NCBI GenBank assembly: GCA_024277795.1
Contig: JAJRUL010000075.1
Span: forward strand, 1 to 32,582
Origin: Candidatus Zixiibacteriota bacterium
GTDB taxonomy: Bacteria > Zixibacteria > MSB-5A5 > GN15 > FEB-12
Length of the DNA stretch: 32,582 bases
Direction: 5' to 3'
Every line of letters starts with the position of its first letter. Position 1 is the stretch's first letter. Under the pieces are notes generated by a model. It had not been told where the DNA came from. It was given only the letters and a program-made list of their open reading frames with translations, and did no database searches. Below are positions 8,855 to 17,528 of the stretch, in pieces. A program made the translations under genes and the position numbers.

Positions 8855-9357
8855 TTTACTTTGTCAGTTACTCCATACACTTTTCGTACACGCCTGATGA
8901 CCCGCTTCAATGGATTATCTTTTCGCGGATGTTGTACCAACATTTCTTCCTTAGTCCAAATGAATGAATCGCGATCACCTGCTGAGAATTCATATTCCTG
9001 CCCTAAGAAAATCGCCTCTTCGGGACAGGCTTCTTCACAAAATCCACAGAAAATACAGCGAAGCAGATTAATTTCATATACTTTGGCACACCGTTCACCC
9101 TTTTCAGTTTCATCGGGCTCCATATAGATAGCATCCGCAGGACATGCCGCGGCACATAGCCCGCAACATACACACCGCTCAGTACCATCATCATAACGCT
9201 CAAGATAATGCTTCCCCCTATATCGTGGAGACATCGGGTTTTTCTGCTTTGGATAATCGAGCGTAACCGGCTTGATAAAAAGATGCTTAAACGTCACAAA
9301 CAGACCTTTAGGCATACTGATAAAAACGTTGCCGATTGCTTTAATAACTTCTTTCAT
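8851..9357 (-). CDS. nuoI: NADH-quinone oxidoreductase subunit I (two [4Fe-4S] ferredoxin subunit)
   Basis: Peripheral-arm iron-sulfur subunit carrying clusters N6a and N6b, which pass electrons towards N2. Both classic motifs are present: Cys62-x2-Cys65-x2-Cys68-x3-Cys72 (CVCCGLCAAACP) and Cys101-x2-Cys104-x2-Cys107-x3-Cys111 (CIFCGFCEEACP). An extra Cys64 lies within the first motif. The N-terminal ~30 residues form an amphipathic region expected to lie on the membrane. At 168 residues the size is usual. It overlaps nuoJ by four bases and follows nuoH after 14 bases. Confidence 0.97.
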   Translation of the reverse strand: MKEVIKAIGNVFISMPKGLFVTFKHLFIKPVTLDYPKQKNPMSPRYRGKHYLERYDDGTERCVCCGLCAAACPADAIYMEPDETEKGERCAKVYEINLLRCIFCGFCEEACPEEAIFLGQEYEFSAGDRDSFIWTKEEMLVQHPRKDNPLKRVIRRVRKVYGVTDKVK

Positions 9358-9371
9358 CTCTCACTCAATTC

Positions 9372-10364
9372 CTACAGCATCACCCAAGCGGCGGTAACCA
9401 TTGTGTTCAACAACGCCAACGGGAAAAGCACTTTCCATCCGAAATTCATCAACTGATCATAACGTAATCTTGGGAAGGTCGCACGCAACCATATATAACA
9501 AAACATAAAGGCTACAACTTTAATAACAAACCACAATACCGGCGGTAAGAAAGGCCCGTTCCACCCACCAAAGAACAACGTTGTTCCTACAGATGCTACA
9601 GCCAGCATATTCGCATATTCGCCGATAAAGAACATTGAAAAACGCATCGATGAATATTCTGTATGATACCCCGCGACCAGTTCCGATTCTGCTTCAGGCA
9701 GATCGAACGGTGCCCGATTTGTCTCTGCAATTGCAGCTGTAATATAGAGTAGGAATCCAAAAGGCTGTTTCCAGATAATCCAGTTTGTAATCCCTTCCTG
9801 TATTGCAACCAATTCACGCATCGACAATGTATTGGCAATAAGAATTACACCGATAATCGATAGACCGTATGCAACTTCATACGAAATCATCTGAGCTGTT
9901 GCTCTGAGACCACCCAAAAGTGAATACTTCGATCCCGATGACCAACCCGCAAGCACAATGCCATATACTCCGAGAGAGGTCACAGCAAAAATGAACAGAA
10001 TGCCGATATTCAGATCTGAGAGCATTCCTGTAATATGATACCCAAACAACTCAAAATCAGAAGAAAATGGAATAACAGCAAAACTGAGTAGAGCTGGAAT
10101 GAATGCAATCATCGGTGCCAAAGCAAAAGTAATCCGTTCAACATTACTCGGAACGATATCCTCTTTGAAAATCAACTTCAAGCCATCAGCTAGAGGTTGC
10201 AACAATCCAAACGGTCCTGCATATGATGGTCCGATCCTGTTCTGCAAACGCCCGAGAACTTTACGTTCCATATAGGTCGAATAGGCACATCCTGTGAGCA
10301 CCGCCACAACCACTACAAGTACTTTAATAAGTGTAATGAGTACCATTTCAAGCATATTACTCAT
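9372..10364 (-). CDS. nuoH: NADH-quinone oxidoreductase subunit H
   Basis: Membrane subunit of complex I that forms the quinone chamber with NuoB and NuoD; 330 residues, about eight helices. Family signatures are YMERKVLGRLQNRIGPSYAG near the N-terminus and the acidic loop DLPEAESELVAGYHTEYSSM, which faces the quinone site. The ATG at 10364 overlaps the nuoG stop, with AGGTGG touching it. A second ATG nine bases in (10355) has better spacing from that ribosome site, so the first three residues are uncertain. Confidence 0.97.
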   Translation of the reverse strand: MSNMLEMVLITLIKVLVVVVAVLTGCAYSTYMERKVLGRLQNRIGPSYAGPFGLLQPLADGLKLIFKEDIVPSNVERITFALAPMIAFIPALLSFAVIPFSSDFELFGYHITGMLSDLNIGILFIFAVTSLGVYGIVLAGWSSGSKYSLLGGLRATAQMISYEVAYGLSIIGVILIANTLSMRELVAIQEGITNWIIWKQPFGFLLYITAAIAETNRAPFDLPEAESELVAGYHTEYSSMRFSMFFIGEYANMLAVASVGTTLFFGGWNGPFLPPVLWFVIKVVAFMFCYIWLRATFPRLRYDQLMNFGWKVLFPLALLNTMVTAAWVML

Positions 10365-12912
10365 CCACCTTTGTGATTTTTACTCTATCCAAACGACGTT
10401 TTCTCATGAGTAACGATGTCACCTGTGTCGATGCAAAGTTTCTCGGAATCAACACAACATTATTGTCAATACAATCAGAGATACGTACTGGGACAACTAT
10501 TTTCCCAACAGGTGACTCGACTCTTACCGACTCACCATCTTTAACTGCGAGCTTCTCTGCTTTTTCAGGGGACATTTCAATATATGCTTCAGAGACAAAG
10601 TTGCTGAGTGACTGTGATTTTTCAGTTCTATGACCGCAATGATGTGGGTCATCACATATCAACAAAGGAGTCGGATATTCCTCCTCAGCATCTTCATAAC
10701 ACGGCTTCACTTCCAAAAACTGTGAGGGGAATTTTGTGCTATGTGTCATCGATAATAGCTCGTCCACCTCTTTCCTACATGCTTCGATAGACTCAAAGAG
10801 AGGTGCACCAAACTTCTCAGCTACCATTGTAATAATCTCGTACGCAGGTTTTGACTGATATAAAGGCTTTATTGCCTGTCTTGCGTGCTGTACTTTCCCT
10901 TCAAGATTTACATAGTCGCCATCATATTCAGCCCAACTAGAGAGTGGGAGTACAACATCAGCCAACTCGGTCGTATCAGTTTCAAACAAGTCACACGCAA
11001 CTAAGAAATCGAGTCGCTCCAGGCCATCAGTAACAAACTGCCGATCTGGATACAACATCAACGGGTTTGCTCCGATAATAAAGAAGCCTGAAATCTCTTC
11101 TTTGCGCATAAGAGCAAGCATCGCATCAGTATTGTTTGGATCGCTTTCAGGAAAACAGCCCCACAAACCACTCAATGTATTCCTTAATCCATCAGATGGC
11201 GATGGGAGTAATCCTAAACTACCCGCACCTCGAGAGTTCGCGTATCTCGGCAATATCGCCATCTGCCCTTTATCTTTGAAACCAAAGAGCAGGTACAAAT
11301 TCCAAAGTGCCGACGCGATAGTATCTCGTGCAATTGATCGAGAAACCATCTCACCACAGATGAAACTAATCTTTTTGGCCGAAGAGATTGCTCTGGCAAC
11401 TTCCTTGAGGTCATCCTCAGTAACTCCTGCATCTGATGCCGCTTCGGCTGTTGTTGCAGGAGCGATTTTACCCGTAAGGTCCTGATTGTTCACCAATCCC
11501 ATCTCCATTGCCGCGAGACAAATGCCATTTAGCACTGTTTCAGCACGACCAATACTGTGAATAACCTCCAGTTCGGCAATATCTGCTGACTTTACTGCAT
11601 ACGGGTTGATCGAAACTACTTTTGCCCTCTTAAAGTTGTAGGCCTTGCGCATTCTTAAGTATTCGTTCGGATGTTCTCGTATCAAGTCACTTCCAAAAGA
11701 AATTATCAGATCCGAATCATCAATATCGGCTATAGTAAACGGCTGATCTACAAGCATCTCATAGGGAGAGTCTGCACCTTCTGGTAGCATTCGGTAATCA
11801 GACCTGAAATCGATATTGTTCGATTTGAAGACAGTCCTGAAGAGTTTGTTAAAACTATGCAGAGAGTCATTGTCAAGGTAAGGCGAAGCAAGCCCACCAA
11901 GACAAACCTTCCCTTTCTTTTCAGCAATTTCAGTAAAGCGATTATGAATGACTGTCATCGCTTCATCCCATGTCGCTTCAACCTGCTTACCATCTTTCTT
12001 GATCAATGGTGTTTTGAGCCGTTCTTCAGTTGTTGCTATTTGATAACCATATCGCGAAACATCAGGAAGCCAACCATCATCAATTGAGTCATTCATTCTT
12101 GAGGTGACTCTATAAATCTTATTATGGTTTTTCTCTTTATAGAACAGGATGTTCGATCCTGAACTGGTCATATTACAAATTGATGACGTTGTCTGTGTCA
12201 GCCAGACTCGGATTTTGTATCTCCAATCTGAATTTGTCAACGCACCGACAGGACATATTTCAACGAGATTGCCAGAGAAAGGATTATCCACCTCATGCCC
12301 GGGAGCAGAATTGATCTCGGCTATATTCCCACGTTCGTAAACACCTAAATCATATTCGCCAAAAGCCTCTTTATTGGCACGAACACATTTATAACATAGA
12401 ATACAACGGTTCCGATTAAGCACTATCTCCGGTCCAAGTCGCTTATCATCAAATGTTGTGCCATCCGTACCGTCGGTATAACGTGCCTTCTTAAATGAGT
12501 ATCTACTATCATCAACTGCATGAGCAAATGTATGATTCTGAAGGTCACACTCTCCGCCTTTATCGCAAGTCGGACAGTCGAGCGGATGATTCAGAAGGAT
12601 AAATTCAATGACAGCCTTACGCCCTTGCAGAACCTGCTCAGAAGCTGTTTGAATAACCATCCCCTCCATGACTTCTGTTGCACAGGAAACTTGTAGTTTT
12701 GGCATCCGTTCGATCTCAACATAGCACATACGACAAGCACCTACAGACTTCAATTTCGGATGCCAACAAAATGTCGGAATATGAATCCCCATTTCGCGAG
12801 CCGCTTCCAAAACTGTAGTCCCTTTCGGTACCGTGACTTCTCTGCCATCAATCGTCGCGGTAACCATCGGCACTCCCGAAACAGCTTGTTCTTTTTTAAC
12901 CTGTTCTGCCAT
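10357..12912 (-). CDS. nuoG: NADH-quinone oxidoreductase subunit G
   Basis: Largest peripheral subunit of complex I, 851 residues from the preferred ATG at 12912 (MAEQVKKEQ); the open frame extends 14 codons further into nuoF. Cluster ligands in this numbering are: N1b Cys49, Cys60, Cys63, Cys77; N5 His109, Cys113, Cys116, Cys122; N4 Cys170, Cys173, Cys176, Cys220. The remainder is a molybdopterin-oxidoreductase-like domain without visible catalytic features, as in other NuoG proteins. At the site where some bacteria carry the extra N7 cluster, the motif is SICNMTSSGSNI, with only Cys246 left, so N7 should be absent. The C-terminal ~100 residues match the molydopterin-dinucleotide-binding fold (DGESVRVESPVGKIVV). 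It overlaps nuoH by eight bases. Confidence 0.96.
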   Translation of the reverse strand: MAEQVKKEQAVSGVPMVTATIDGREVTVPKGTTVLEAAREMGIHIPTFCWHPKLKSVGACRMCYVEIERMPKLQVSCATEVMEGMVIQTASEQVLQGRKAVIEFILLNHPLDCPTCDKGGECDLQNHTFAHAVDDSRYSFKKARYTDGTDGTTFDDKRLGPEIVLNRNRCILCYKCVRANKEAFGEYDLGVYERGNIAEINSAPGHEVDNPFSGNLVEICPVGALTNSDWRYKIRVWLTQTTSSICNMTSSGSNILFYKEKNHNKIYRVTSRMNDSIDDGWLPDVSRYGYQIATTEERLKTPLIKKDGKQVEATWDEAMTVIHNRFTEIAEKKGKVCLGGLASPYLDNDSLHSFNKLFRTVFKSNNIDFRSDYRMLPEGADSPYEMLVDQPFTIADIDDSDLIISFGSDLIREHPNEYLRMRKAYNFKRAKVVSINPYAVKSADIAELEVIHSIGRAETVLNGICLAAMEMGLVNNQDLTGKIAPATTAEAASDAGVTEDDLKEVARAISSAKKISFICGEMVSRSIARDTIASALWNLYLLFGFKDKGQMAILPRYANSRGAGSLGLLPSPSDGLRNTLSGLWGCFPESDPNNTDAMLALMRKEEISGFFIIGANPLMLYPDRQFVTDGLERLDFLVACDLFETDTTELADVVLPLSSWAEYDGDYVNLEGKVQHARQAIKPLYQSKPAYEIITMVAEKFGAPLFESIEACRKEVDELLSMTHSTKFPSQFLEVKPCYEDAEEEYPTPLLICDDPHHCGHRTEKSQSLSNFVSEAYIEMSPEKAEKLAVKDGESVRVESPVGKIVVPVRISDCIDNNVVLIPRNFASTQVTSLLMRKRRLDRVKITKVDE

Positions 12913-12920
12913 CACAATGC

Positions 12921-14255
12921 CTATTGAAACGAAAACTCCGACTTTACCTTGCATGAACCATGATCAATATGATACTGCCATTCATCTCGCCAGTGCTTAA
13001 TTGCCGATTGAATTGGCATGACAGCGGCATCTCCAAGCGGACAAATTGTACGCCCGAATATATTGCCACATACATCTTCGATCTTCTCTATATCACCCTG
13101 CTCACCCTGCCCCATTTCAATTCGTCTAACAACCTGCTCAAGCCATCCTGTTCCTTCACGACATGGGGTACATTTTCCACAGCTCTCATGTCGGAAGAAG
13201 TGAATCAGTTTGAGAATGGTCCATACGATACATGTATCTTCATTGAATACAATCACCGCTCCAGAACCAAGCATCGACCCGACAGAAGCGAGTGACTCAT
13301 AGTCAAGATTGACATCAATCATATCAGGGGTCAAAAATGGCGTAGATGCTCCACCAGGGATTACACCTTTGAGTTGTTTGCCATCTTTCATCCCACCGCC
13401 ATACGCAGGGTCAAAGATCAGCTTTTTCAAAGAGAACCCAAGCTCCACTTCGTAATTACCGGGGTTATTCACATGGCCGGAAAGTGAGAAAACTTTTGTC
13501 CCCGATGACTTTTCTGTTCCCATTGAGCTGTACCAACTTGCACCTCGATTAATAATGTGAGGAACAGTTGCTAATGATTCAACATTATTTACAATTGTTG
13601 GACAGGCATACAACCCTTCTATAGCCGGGAATGGCGGACGAATCCTTGACATTCCTCTTTCACCTTCAAGTGAATTCAAAAGAGCTCTCTCTTCACCACA
13701 GATATAAGCTCCGCCACCTGAATGAACAATAATATCAAGGTCATACCCTGATCCATATATGTTCTTACCAAGATGTCCGCGGTCTCTTGCTTCCTGTGCA
13801 GCTCTTTCCATACTTCTAATACATTCCCCGAATTCACCTCGGATATAAATAAACATCAAATGACAACCGATTGCATATGATGCAATTGCCATCCCCTCAA
13901 TAATAGCATGTGGGTCGCGCTCCATAATAACACGATCCTTGCATGTACCCGGCTCCGATTCATCTGCATTACAACAGAGATACCGTGCTTTTGGAGAATC
14001 CTTCGGGACAAAACTCCATTTTAGTCCTGTTGGAAAACCGGCACCACCTCTTCCCCGCAAACCAGAACTCTTAACCTCTTCAATCACCTGCTCAGCGCTC
14101 ATCGAACTTAGGACTTTCTTCCACGCAGAATATCCATTGCGGGATTCAAACGTCTCTACATTCTTTTGTTGCGGGTCTTCAACATATTTGAAAAGATGTA
14201 GCTTCTCGTTCTTCTCAGCTTCCGAGGCATTTGTCCTCACAGGTGAATAGAACAT
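12921..14255 (-). CDS. nuoF: NADH-quinone oxidoreductase subunit F (NADH/FMN/[4Fe-4S])
   Basis: Catalytic entry subunit of complex I that oxidises NADH through FMN and cluster N3. The glycine-rich loop GRGGAGFPTGLKW (residues 68-80) binds the nucleotides. Cluster N3 ligands are Cys359, Cys362 and Cys365 in SCGKCTPCREGT plus Cys405 in GRTICPLGDA. At 444 residues the length is normal. The ATG at 14255 shares its first base with the last base of nuoE's stop, implying coupling. The presence of nuoE, nuoF and nuoG means this is the full 14-subunit NADH-oxidising enzyme, not the 11-subunit ferredoxin type. Confidence 0.97.
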   Translation of the reverse strand: MFYSPVRTNASEAEKNEKLHLFKYVEDPQQKNVETFESRNGYSAWKKVLSSMSAEQVIEEVKSSGLRGRGGAGFPTGLKWSFVPKDSPKARYLCCNADESEPGTCKDRVIMERDPHAIIEGMAIASYAIGCHLMFIYIRGEFGECIRSMERAAQEARDRGHLGKNIYGSGYDLDIIVHSGGGAYICGEERALLNSLEGERGMSRIRPPFPAIEGLYACPTIVNNVESLATVPHIINRGASWYSSMGTEKSSGTKVFSLSGHVNNPGNYEVELGFSLKKLIFDPAYGGGMKDGKQLKGVIPGGASTPFLTPDMIDVNLDYESLASVGSMLGSGAVIVFNEDTCIVWTILKLIHFFRHESCGKCTPCREGTGWLEQVVRRIEMGQGEQGDIEKIEDVCGNIFGRTICPLGDAAVMPIQSAIKHWRDEWQYHIDHGSCKVKSEFSFQ

Positions 14256-14731
14256 TACGCTTTACTCCTTAAATCCTGCAAAATATCATCAACTTTCTGA
14301 CGAGTAAGGTTCTCATAGTAGTCTTCGTTGATCTGCATCATTGGAGCTGTTGCACACGAACCAAGACATTCTACAGAAATGAGAGTAAAGAGGTCATCAG
14401 GAGTCGTTTCCCCTTTGGTAATACCAAGTTTCTGCTCAAGGTAGCCAATCAATGAATCTGCGCCCAATAGAGCACATGAGATATTGTGACAAACCTGTAT
14501 TAGGTATTTTCCTCTCGGAGCTTTAGGAAACATCGTATAGAACGTCGCTGCTTCGGCAACCTCGACCATCGGAATACGGATTATCTTAGATATCTCTCTA
14601 TAAACAGTTTCATCAACATAGCCAAGCTGACGACAAGCAATAGTCAAAGCAGGTAGAATCGCCGATTTTCGGTGAGGATAGCGCCCGGCCCTCTCTTTGA
14701 TTGCCTTTACTGATTCTTCAGACAACATCAT
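14255..14731 (-). CDS. nuoE: NADH-quinone oxidoreductase subunit E ([2Fe-2S] thioredoxin-like)
   Basis: Peripheral-arm subunit with the off-pathway [2Fe-2S] cluster N1a. The four ligands are Cys81 and Cys86 (VCHNISCALLG) and Cys122 and Cys126 (VECLGSCATAP), the standard C-x4-C ... C-x3-C spacing. The N-terminal half is the helical bundle typical of the family. It is 158 residues long; ATG codons lie at 14731 and 14728, so the first Met is optional. It overlaps nuoD by 14 bases and touches nuoF. Confidence 0.96.
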   Translation of the reverse strand: MMLSEESVKAIKERAGRYPHRKSAILPALTIACRQLGYVDETVYREISKIIRIPMVEVAEAATFYTMFPKAPRGKYLIQVCHNISCALLGADSLIGYLEQKLGITKGETTPDDLFTLISVECLGSCATAPMMQINEDYYENLTRQKVDDILQDLRSKA

Positions 14732-15899
14732 CGGTCAACTTCTCCCAAACAATATCAATCGATCCGATAGCACAAACAACATCAGAGAACAACCCACCTT
14801 CGCACATTTTAGGAAGAGCAGCAAGATTAATAAACGATGGCGGTCGAACCCTTACCCTTCTCGGTTGTGTTGTTCCATCTCCAGTGATGAAAAAGCCCAA
14901 CTCTCCTTTAGGAGATTCAATAGCTTGATAGACAGAACCTGTTGGGGCTTTAAAACCTTCTGTAATAATCTTAAAATGGAATATCATCGATTCCATCTTA
15001 TACATAATATCTTCCTTCGGTGGTAAAACGACCCCCGGAACATGAGCACGGTACGGCCCTTCCGGCATTCCATCGATAGCCTGCTCACAAATCCGCAACG
15101 ATTGCCTGATCTCTTCAATGCGTAACAGATAACGGCCATACGCATCACAACTGTTACTCACCGCAACATCAAAATCAAAATTCTCATACCCACTATACGG
15201 ATTATCTTTTCTCAAATCACGTGCGACCCCACTCCCTCGTAGCAAAGGACCTGAAAGAGAAAGATTAATCGCATCTTCTGCCGAAAGCAGAGCCACTCCT
15301 CGTGTACGCTGAATGAATATCTCGTTGTTAGTCAGTAATGTTTCATAATCATTGAGCCGTTCACGAATAACCTTGATCATCTTCCGAACTTTCTTCTCAA
15401 AGTCCTTAGGAAGTTCATGTGCCAACCCACCAACACGAATATAGCTGGTCATCATCCGTTGCCCACCACACGCCTCGTAAATATCGATAATCAATTCACG
15501 TTCACGGAAAGCATACAACAACATCGACATTGCGCCAAGGTCCAAAGCATGGGTGCCAAGCCATACAAGATGAGAATTAACTCGCGTCAGCTCCGCAAGG
15601 CAAACACGTGCCCACTTAACCTTCTCAGGAACTTCAATATCCATCAACTTTTCAACAGCCAGACAGAAGCCGAGATTGTTTGACATCGGAGCGAGGTAGT
15701 CCATACGATCTGTACATGGTAAAGCTTTATAGTACAGCTTTGATTCCATCGTCTTTTCAATACCGGTATGAAGATATCCAACAACTGGCCTTGCTTTAAC
15801 AACTGTCTCGCCATCAAGCTCAACAACAACGCGCAACACGCCATGTGTTGATGGATGCTGAGGCCCCATATTTATGGTCATTGTCTTTTGAATACTCAT
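14718..15899 (-). CDS. nuoD: NADH-quinone oxidoreductase subunit D
   Basis: 49-kDa-type subunit of complex I that builds the quinone-reduction site with NuoB; 393 residues, related to the large subunit of [NiFe] hydrogenases but without nickel ligands. The N-terminal loop MGPQHPSTHG carries His15 and His19, one of which should be the quinone-headgroup histidine. The partner tyrosine is in DRMDYLAP (Tyr68). Both residue roles are known from the Thermus enzyme. It is not fused to nuoC, unlike in enterobacteria. The start overlaps the nuoC stop by four bases (ATGA). Confidence 0.97.
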   Translation of the reverse strand: MSIQKTMTINMGPQHPSTHGVLRVVVELDGETVVKARPVVGYLHTGIEKTMESKLYYKALPCTDRMDYLAPMSNNLGFCLAVEKLMDIEVPEKVKWARVCLAELTRVNSHLVWLGTHALDLGAMSMLLYAFRERELIIDIYEACGGQRMMTSYIRVGGLAHELPKDFEKKVRKMIKVIRERLNDYETLLTNNEIFIQRTRGVALLSAEDAINLSLSGPLLRGSGVARDLRKDNPYSGYENFDFDVAVSNSCDAYGRYLLRIEEIRQSLRICEQAIDGMPEGPYRAHVPGVVLPPKEDIMYKMESMIFHFKIITEGFKAPTGSVYQAIESPKGELGFFITGDGTTQPRRVRVRPPSFINLAALPKMCEGGLFSDVVCAIGSIDIVWEKLTDDVV

Positions 15900-16432
15900 T
15901 TGATCACCTCAGGCGGGTCATCTTTATTCCAACTAAACTGAGGAACTTCATATGTGAGAGGGAAATCCTTACGCAGAGGATGACCTTCAAGTTCATCAGG
16001 GGTGAGTATCTTGGTAAGATCTGGATGACCATCAAAAACAATACCAAACAGATCGAAAACTTCACGCTCCATCCAATTTGCCCCCTCCCAAAGATCGACC
16101 AACGAACGTATTGTCGGATTTTCTTCAGGAAGATGTACAGAGATAAAGAAACGATATTTATGCTTTATCGAACAAAGATTGTAGACAACTTCAAATCGGC
16201 CAGATTGAGCTTTGTCATGCCCTAACCAGTCAACTGTAGTAATATCGGCTAAAAAGTTGACCGCAAGATCATCGTCACTCATTAAAGCCTCGCAAAGATC
16301 AAACAGTGATTCCGCTTTAATTGATATTGTCATATCTCCACGAAAATAATCGACACCAAGCACAGCATCGCCAAATTCATTTTTGACAAATAGTTCAATG
16401 TTTTCAGATATATTCACTGCTTGTTCCATCAT
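15896..16432 (-). CDS. nuoC: NADH-quinone oxidoreductase subunit C
   Basis: 30-kDa-type peripheral subunit, 178 residues, structural partner of NuoD. The diagnostic motif is the WMEREVFDLFGIVFDGHPDL stretch, followed by RKDFPL near the C-terminus. Tandem ATGs at 16432 and 16429 leave the first residue uncertain. A 39-base gap separates it from nuoB, the longest gap inside the nuoA-to-nuoM part of the operon. Confidence 0.96.
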   Translation of the reverse strand: MMEQAVNISENIELFVKNEFGDAVLGVDYFRGDMTISIKAESLFDLCEALMSDDDLAVNFLADITTVDWLGHDKAQSGRFEVVYNLCSIKHKYRFFISVHLPEENPTIRSLVDLWEGANWMEREVFDLFGIVFDGHPDLTKILTPDELEGHPLRKDFPLTYEVPQFSWNKDDPPEVIK

Positions 16433-16471
16433 TCACAAACCTAAAGGCCAATACAAACTCACTTACGTGTT

Positions 16472-16975
16472 TCAGCTTACTGGCCGACCCCATTCTTCAT
16501 GCTTTGCTTTCAACGAATCACTCTCAACAATCTTCTGCAATTTCAATATACCATCCATAAGCTGTTCAGGTCTTGGAGGACATCCTGGGACATAAATATC
16601 AACAGGGATGATCCGATCGACACCTTGAAGAATCGCATAGTTATTAAAGACTCCACCGCATGAAGCACAAGCGCCCATTGAAATAACCCATTTCGGATTG
16701 GGCATCTGCTCATAGAGGGTTTTTATAACAGGCACCATCTTCATCGAAACACGACCAGCAACAATCATCAAATCCGCTTGTCGTGGAGACGGCCTCATAA
16801 CTTCCATACCATATCGAGCAAGATCAAAATGAGCCGAAAAGGTCGAAATCATCTCAATCGCACAGCAAGCAAGACCGAACCCGAGTGGCCACATAGATCG
16901 TTTTCGCGACCAGTTGACCATTTTGTCAAGAGTTGTCAGGATTATTGAATCGGGGATTTTTTCTTCTAGTCCCAC
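16472..16975 (-). CDS. nuoB: NADH-quinone oxidoreductase subunit B
   Basis: Subunit carrying cluster N2, the last iron-sulfur centre before quinone. Ligands are the adjacent Cys37-Cys38 (GLACCAIEM), Cys103 (MGACASCGG) and Cys132 (PGCPPRPE). I chose GTG at 16975 as start: it is preceded at seven bases by GGGAG, gives [10 protein letters not shown], which matches family N-termini, and overlaps the nuoA stop by ten bases. The longest open frame begins 111 bases further upstream, deep inside nuoA, and that extra stretch has no family similarity. The product is 167 residues long. Confidence 0.95.
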   Translation of the reverse strand: MGLEEKIPDSIILTTLDKMVNWSRKRSMWPLGFGLACCAIEMISTFSAHFDLARYGMEVMRPSPRQADLMIVAGRVSMKMVPVIKTLYEQMPNPKWVISMGACASCGGVFNNYAILQGVDRIIPVDIYVPGCPPRPEQLMDGILKLQKIVESDSLKAKHEEWGRPVS

Positions 16976-17322
16976 TTGAGCGCTCCCTGCCCTAAGACAT
17001 AAAAATAACCCACTAAAAGGATTATGACAAAAATAACCATCTCGACAAATCCAAATATCCCCAACTGGCGAGATATTACTGCCCACGGATAAAGAAAGAT
17101 TACTTCAATATCAAAGAGGATGAACAAAACAGCAACCAGATAGAACTTTATAGGCACCGGGTCTTTGGTTGTCCCTACCGGCTCGACTCCGCATTCATAC
17201 GGCTCTGTTTTCTTTCCGAGCTTAGTCCTTCTACCAAGAACAATAGAAAAAGTCACGAGCAAACCGGCAATTAGGGTTGCGACCGTGACTAGTACAATGA
17301 TCGGAAACAGTGTTTCAAACAT
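16966..17322 (-). CDS. nuoA: NADH-quinone oxidoreductase subunit A
   Basis: First gene of the complex I operon; a 118-residue membrane subunit with three helices. The signature YECGVEP motif lies in the loop after helix 1, followed by the conserved [20 protein letters not shown] helix with its acidic residues. ATG at 17322 lies about 26 bases from the predicted transcription start. Its ribosome site is weak (GGAT/GAAAGAG). Confidence 0.96.
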   Translation of the reverse strand: MFETLFPIIVLVTVATLIAGLLVTFSIVLGRRTKLGKKTEPYECGVEPVGTTKDPVPIKFYLVAVLFILFDIEVIFLYPWAVISRQLGIFGFVEMVIFVIILLVGYFYVLGQGALKWD

Positions 17323-17354
17323 GCTCTTTCATCCATTAGTGGTCATTTTTGACA

Positions 17355-17383
17355 ACCTTACCCTATATACGTAGCATTGTCAA
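17355..17383 (-). promoter_or_regulatory. Predicted promoter of the nuo operon
   Basis: On the minus strand a perfect TTGACA (17378-17383) is followed after 17 bases by TAAGGT (17355-17360), which runs into TTG. The sequence TAAGGTTG also resembles the TAnnTTTG -10 element known from Bacteroidota. The start point would fall near 17348, about 26 bases before nuoA. A short inverted repeat GTCA-TTTT-TGAC (17342-17353) covers the likely start point and could be an operator, but is short enough to be chance. Confidence 0.6.
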
Positions 17384-17418
17384 GTATAAATGGCATAATC
17401 TCTGAGACAGAATAAATT

Positions 17419-17481
17419 GAGACACAACAGGTCTCCATTAAGTGCTTCACGAAAGCTTACAATGAGTTACAAGCACTAATG
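17419..17481. repeat. Two small inverted repeats in the non-coding gap upstream of nuoA
   Basis: The 206-base gap 17323-17528 has no gene. It contains GAGAC-7 bases-GTCTC (17419-17435) and, further upstream, CATTAAGTGCTT (17436-17447) pairing with AAGCACTAATG (17471-17481) with one bulged A around a 23-base loop. On the minus strand the first hairpin is followed by AATTTATT, so it could be a weak terminator for the upstream four-gene unit. The second could be a regulator site or mRNA hairpin. The octamer TACGTAGC also occurs twice in the gap. Confidence 0.4.
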
Positions 17482-17528
17482 TACGTAGCCTTATATTGTT
17501 CGGTTGTGAAATAAATAGCAAATCAGTA

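Noticed and set aside
16976-17086. Longer nuoB start 37 codons upstream
   Set aside because: It lies inside nuoA, has no similarity to NuoB N-termini, and the GTG at 16975 has a well-spaced GGGAG and fits the family.
17366-17489. TACGTAGC direct repeats as part of a mobile-element or attachment site
   Set aside because: Only two 8-base copies, no integrase, transposase or target-site duplication nearby.
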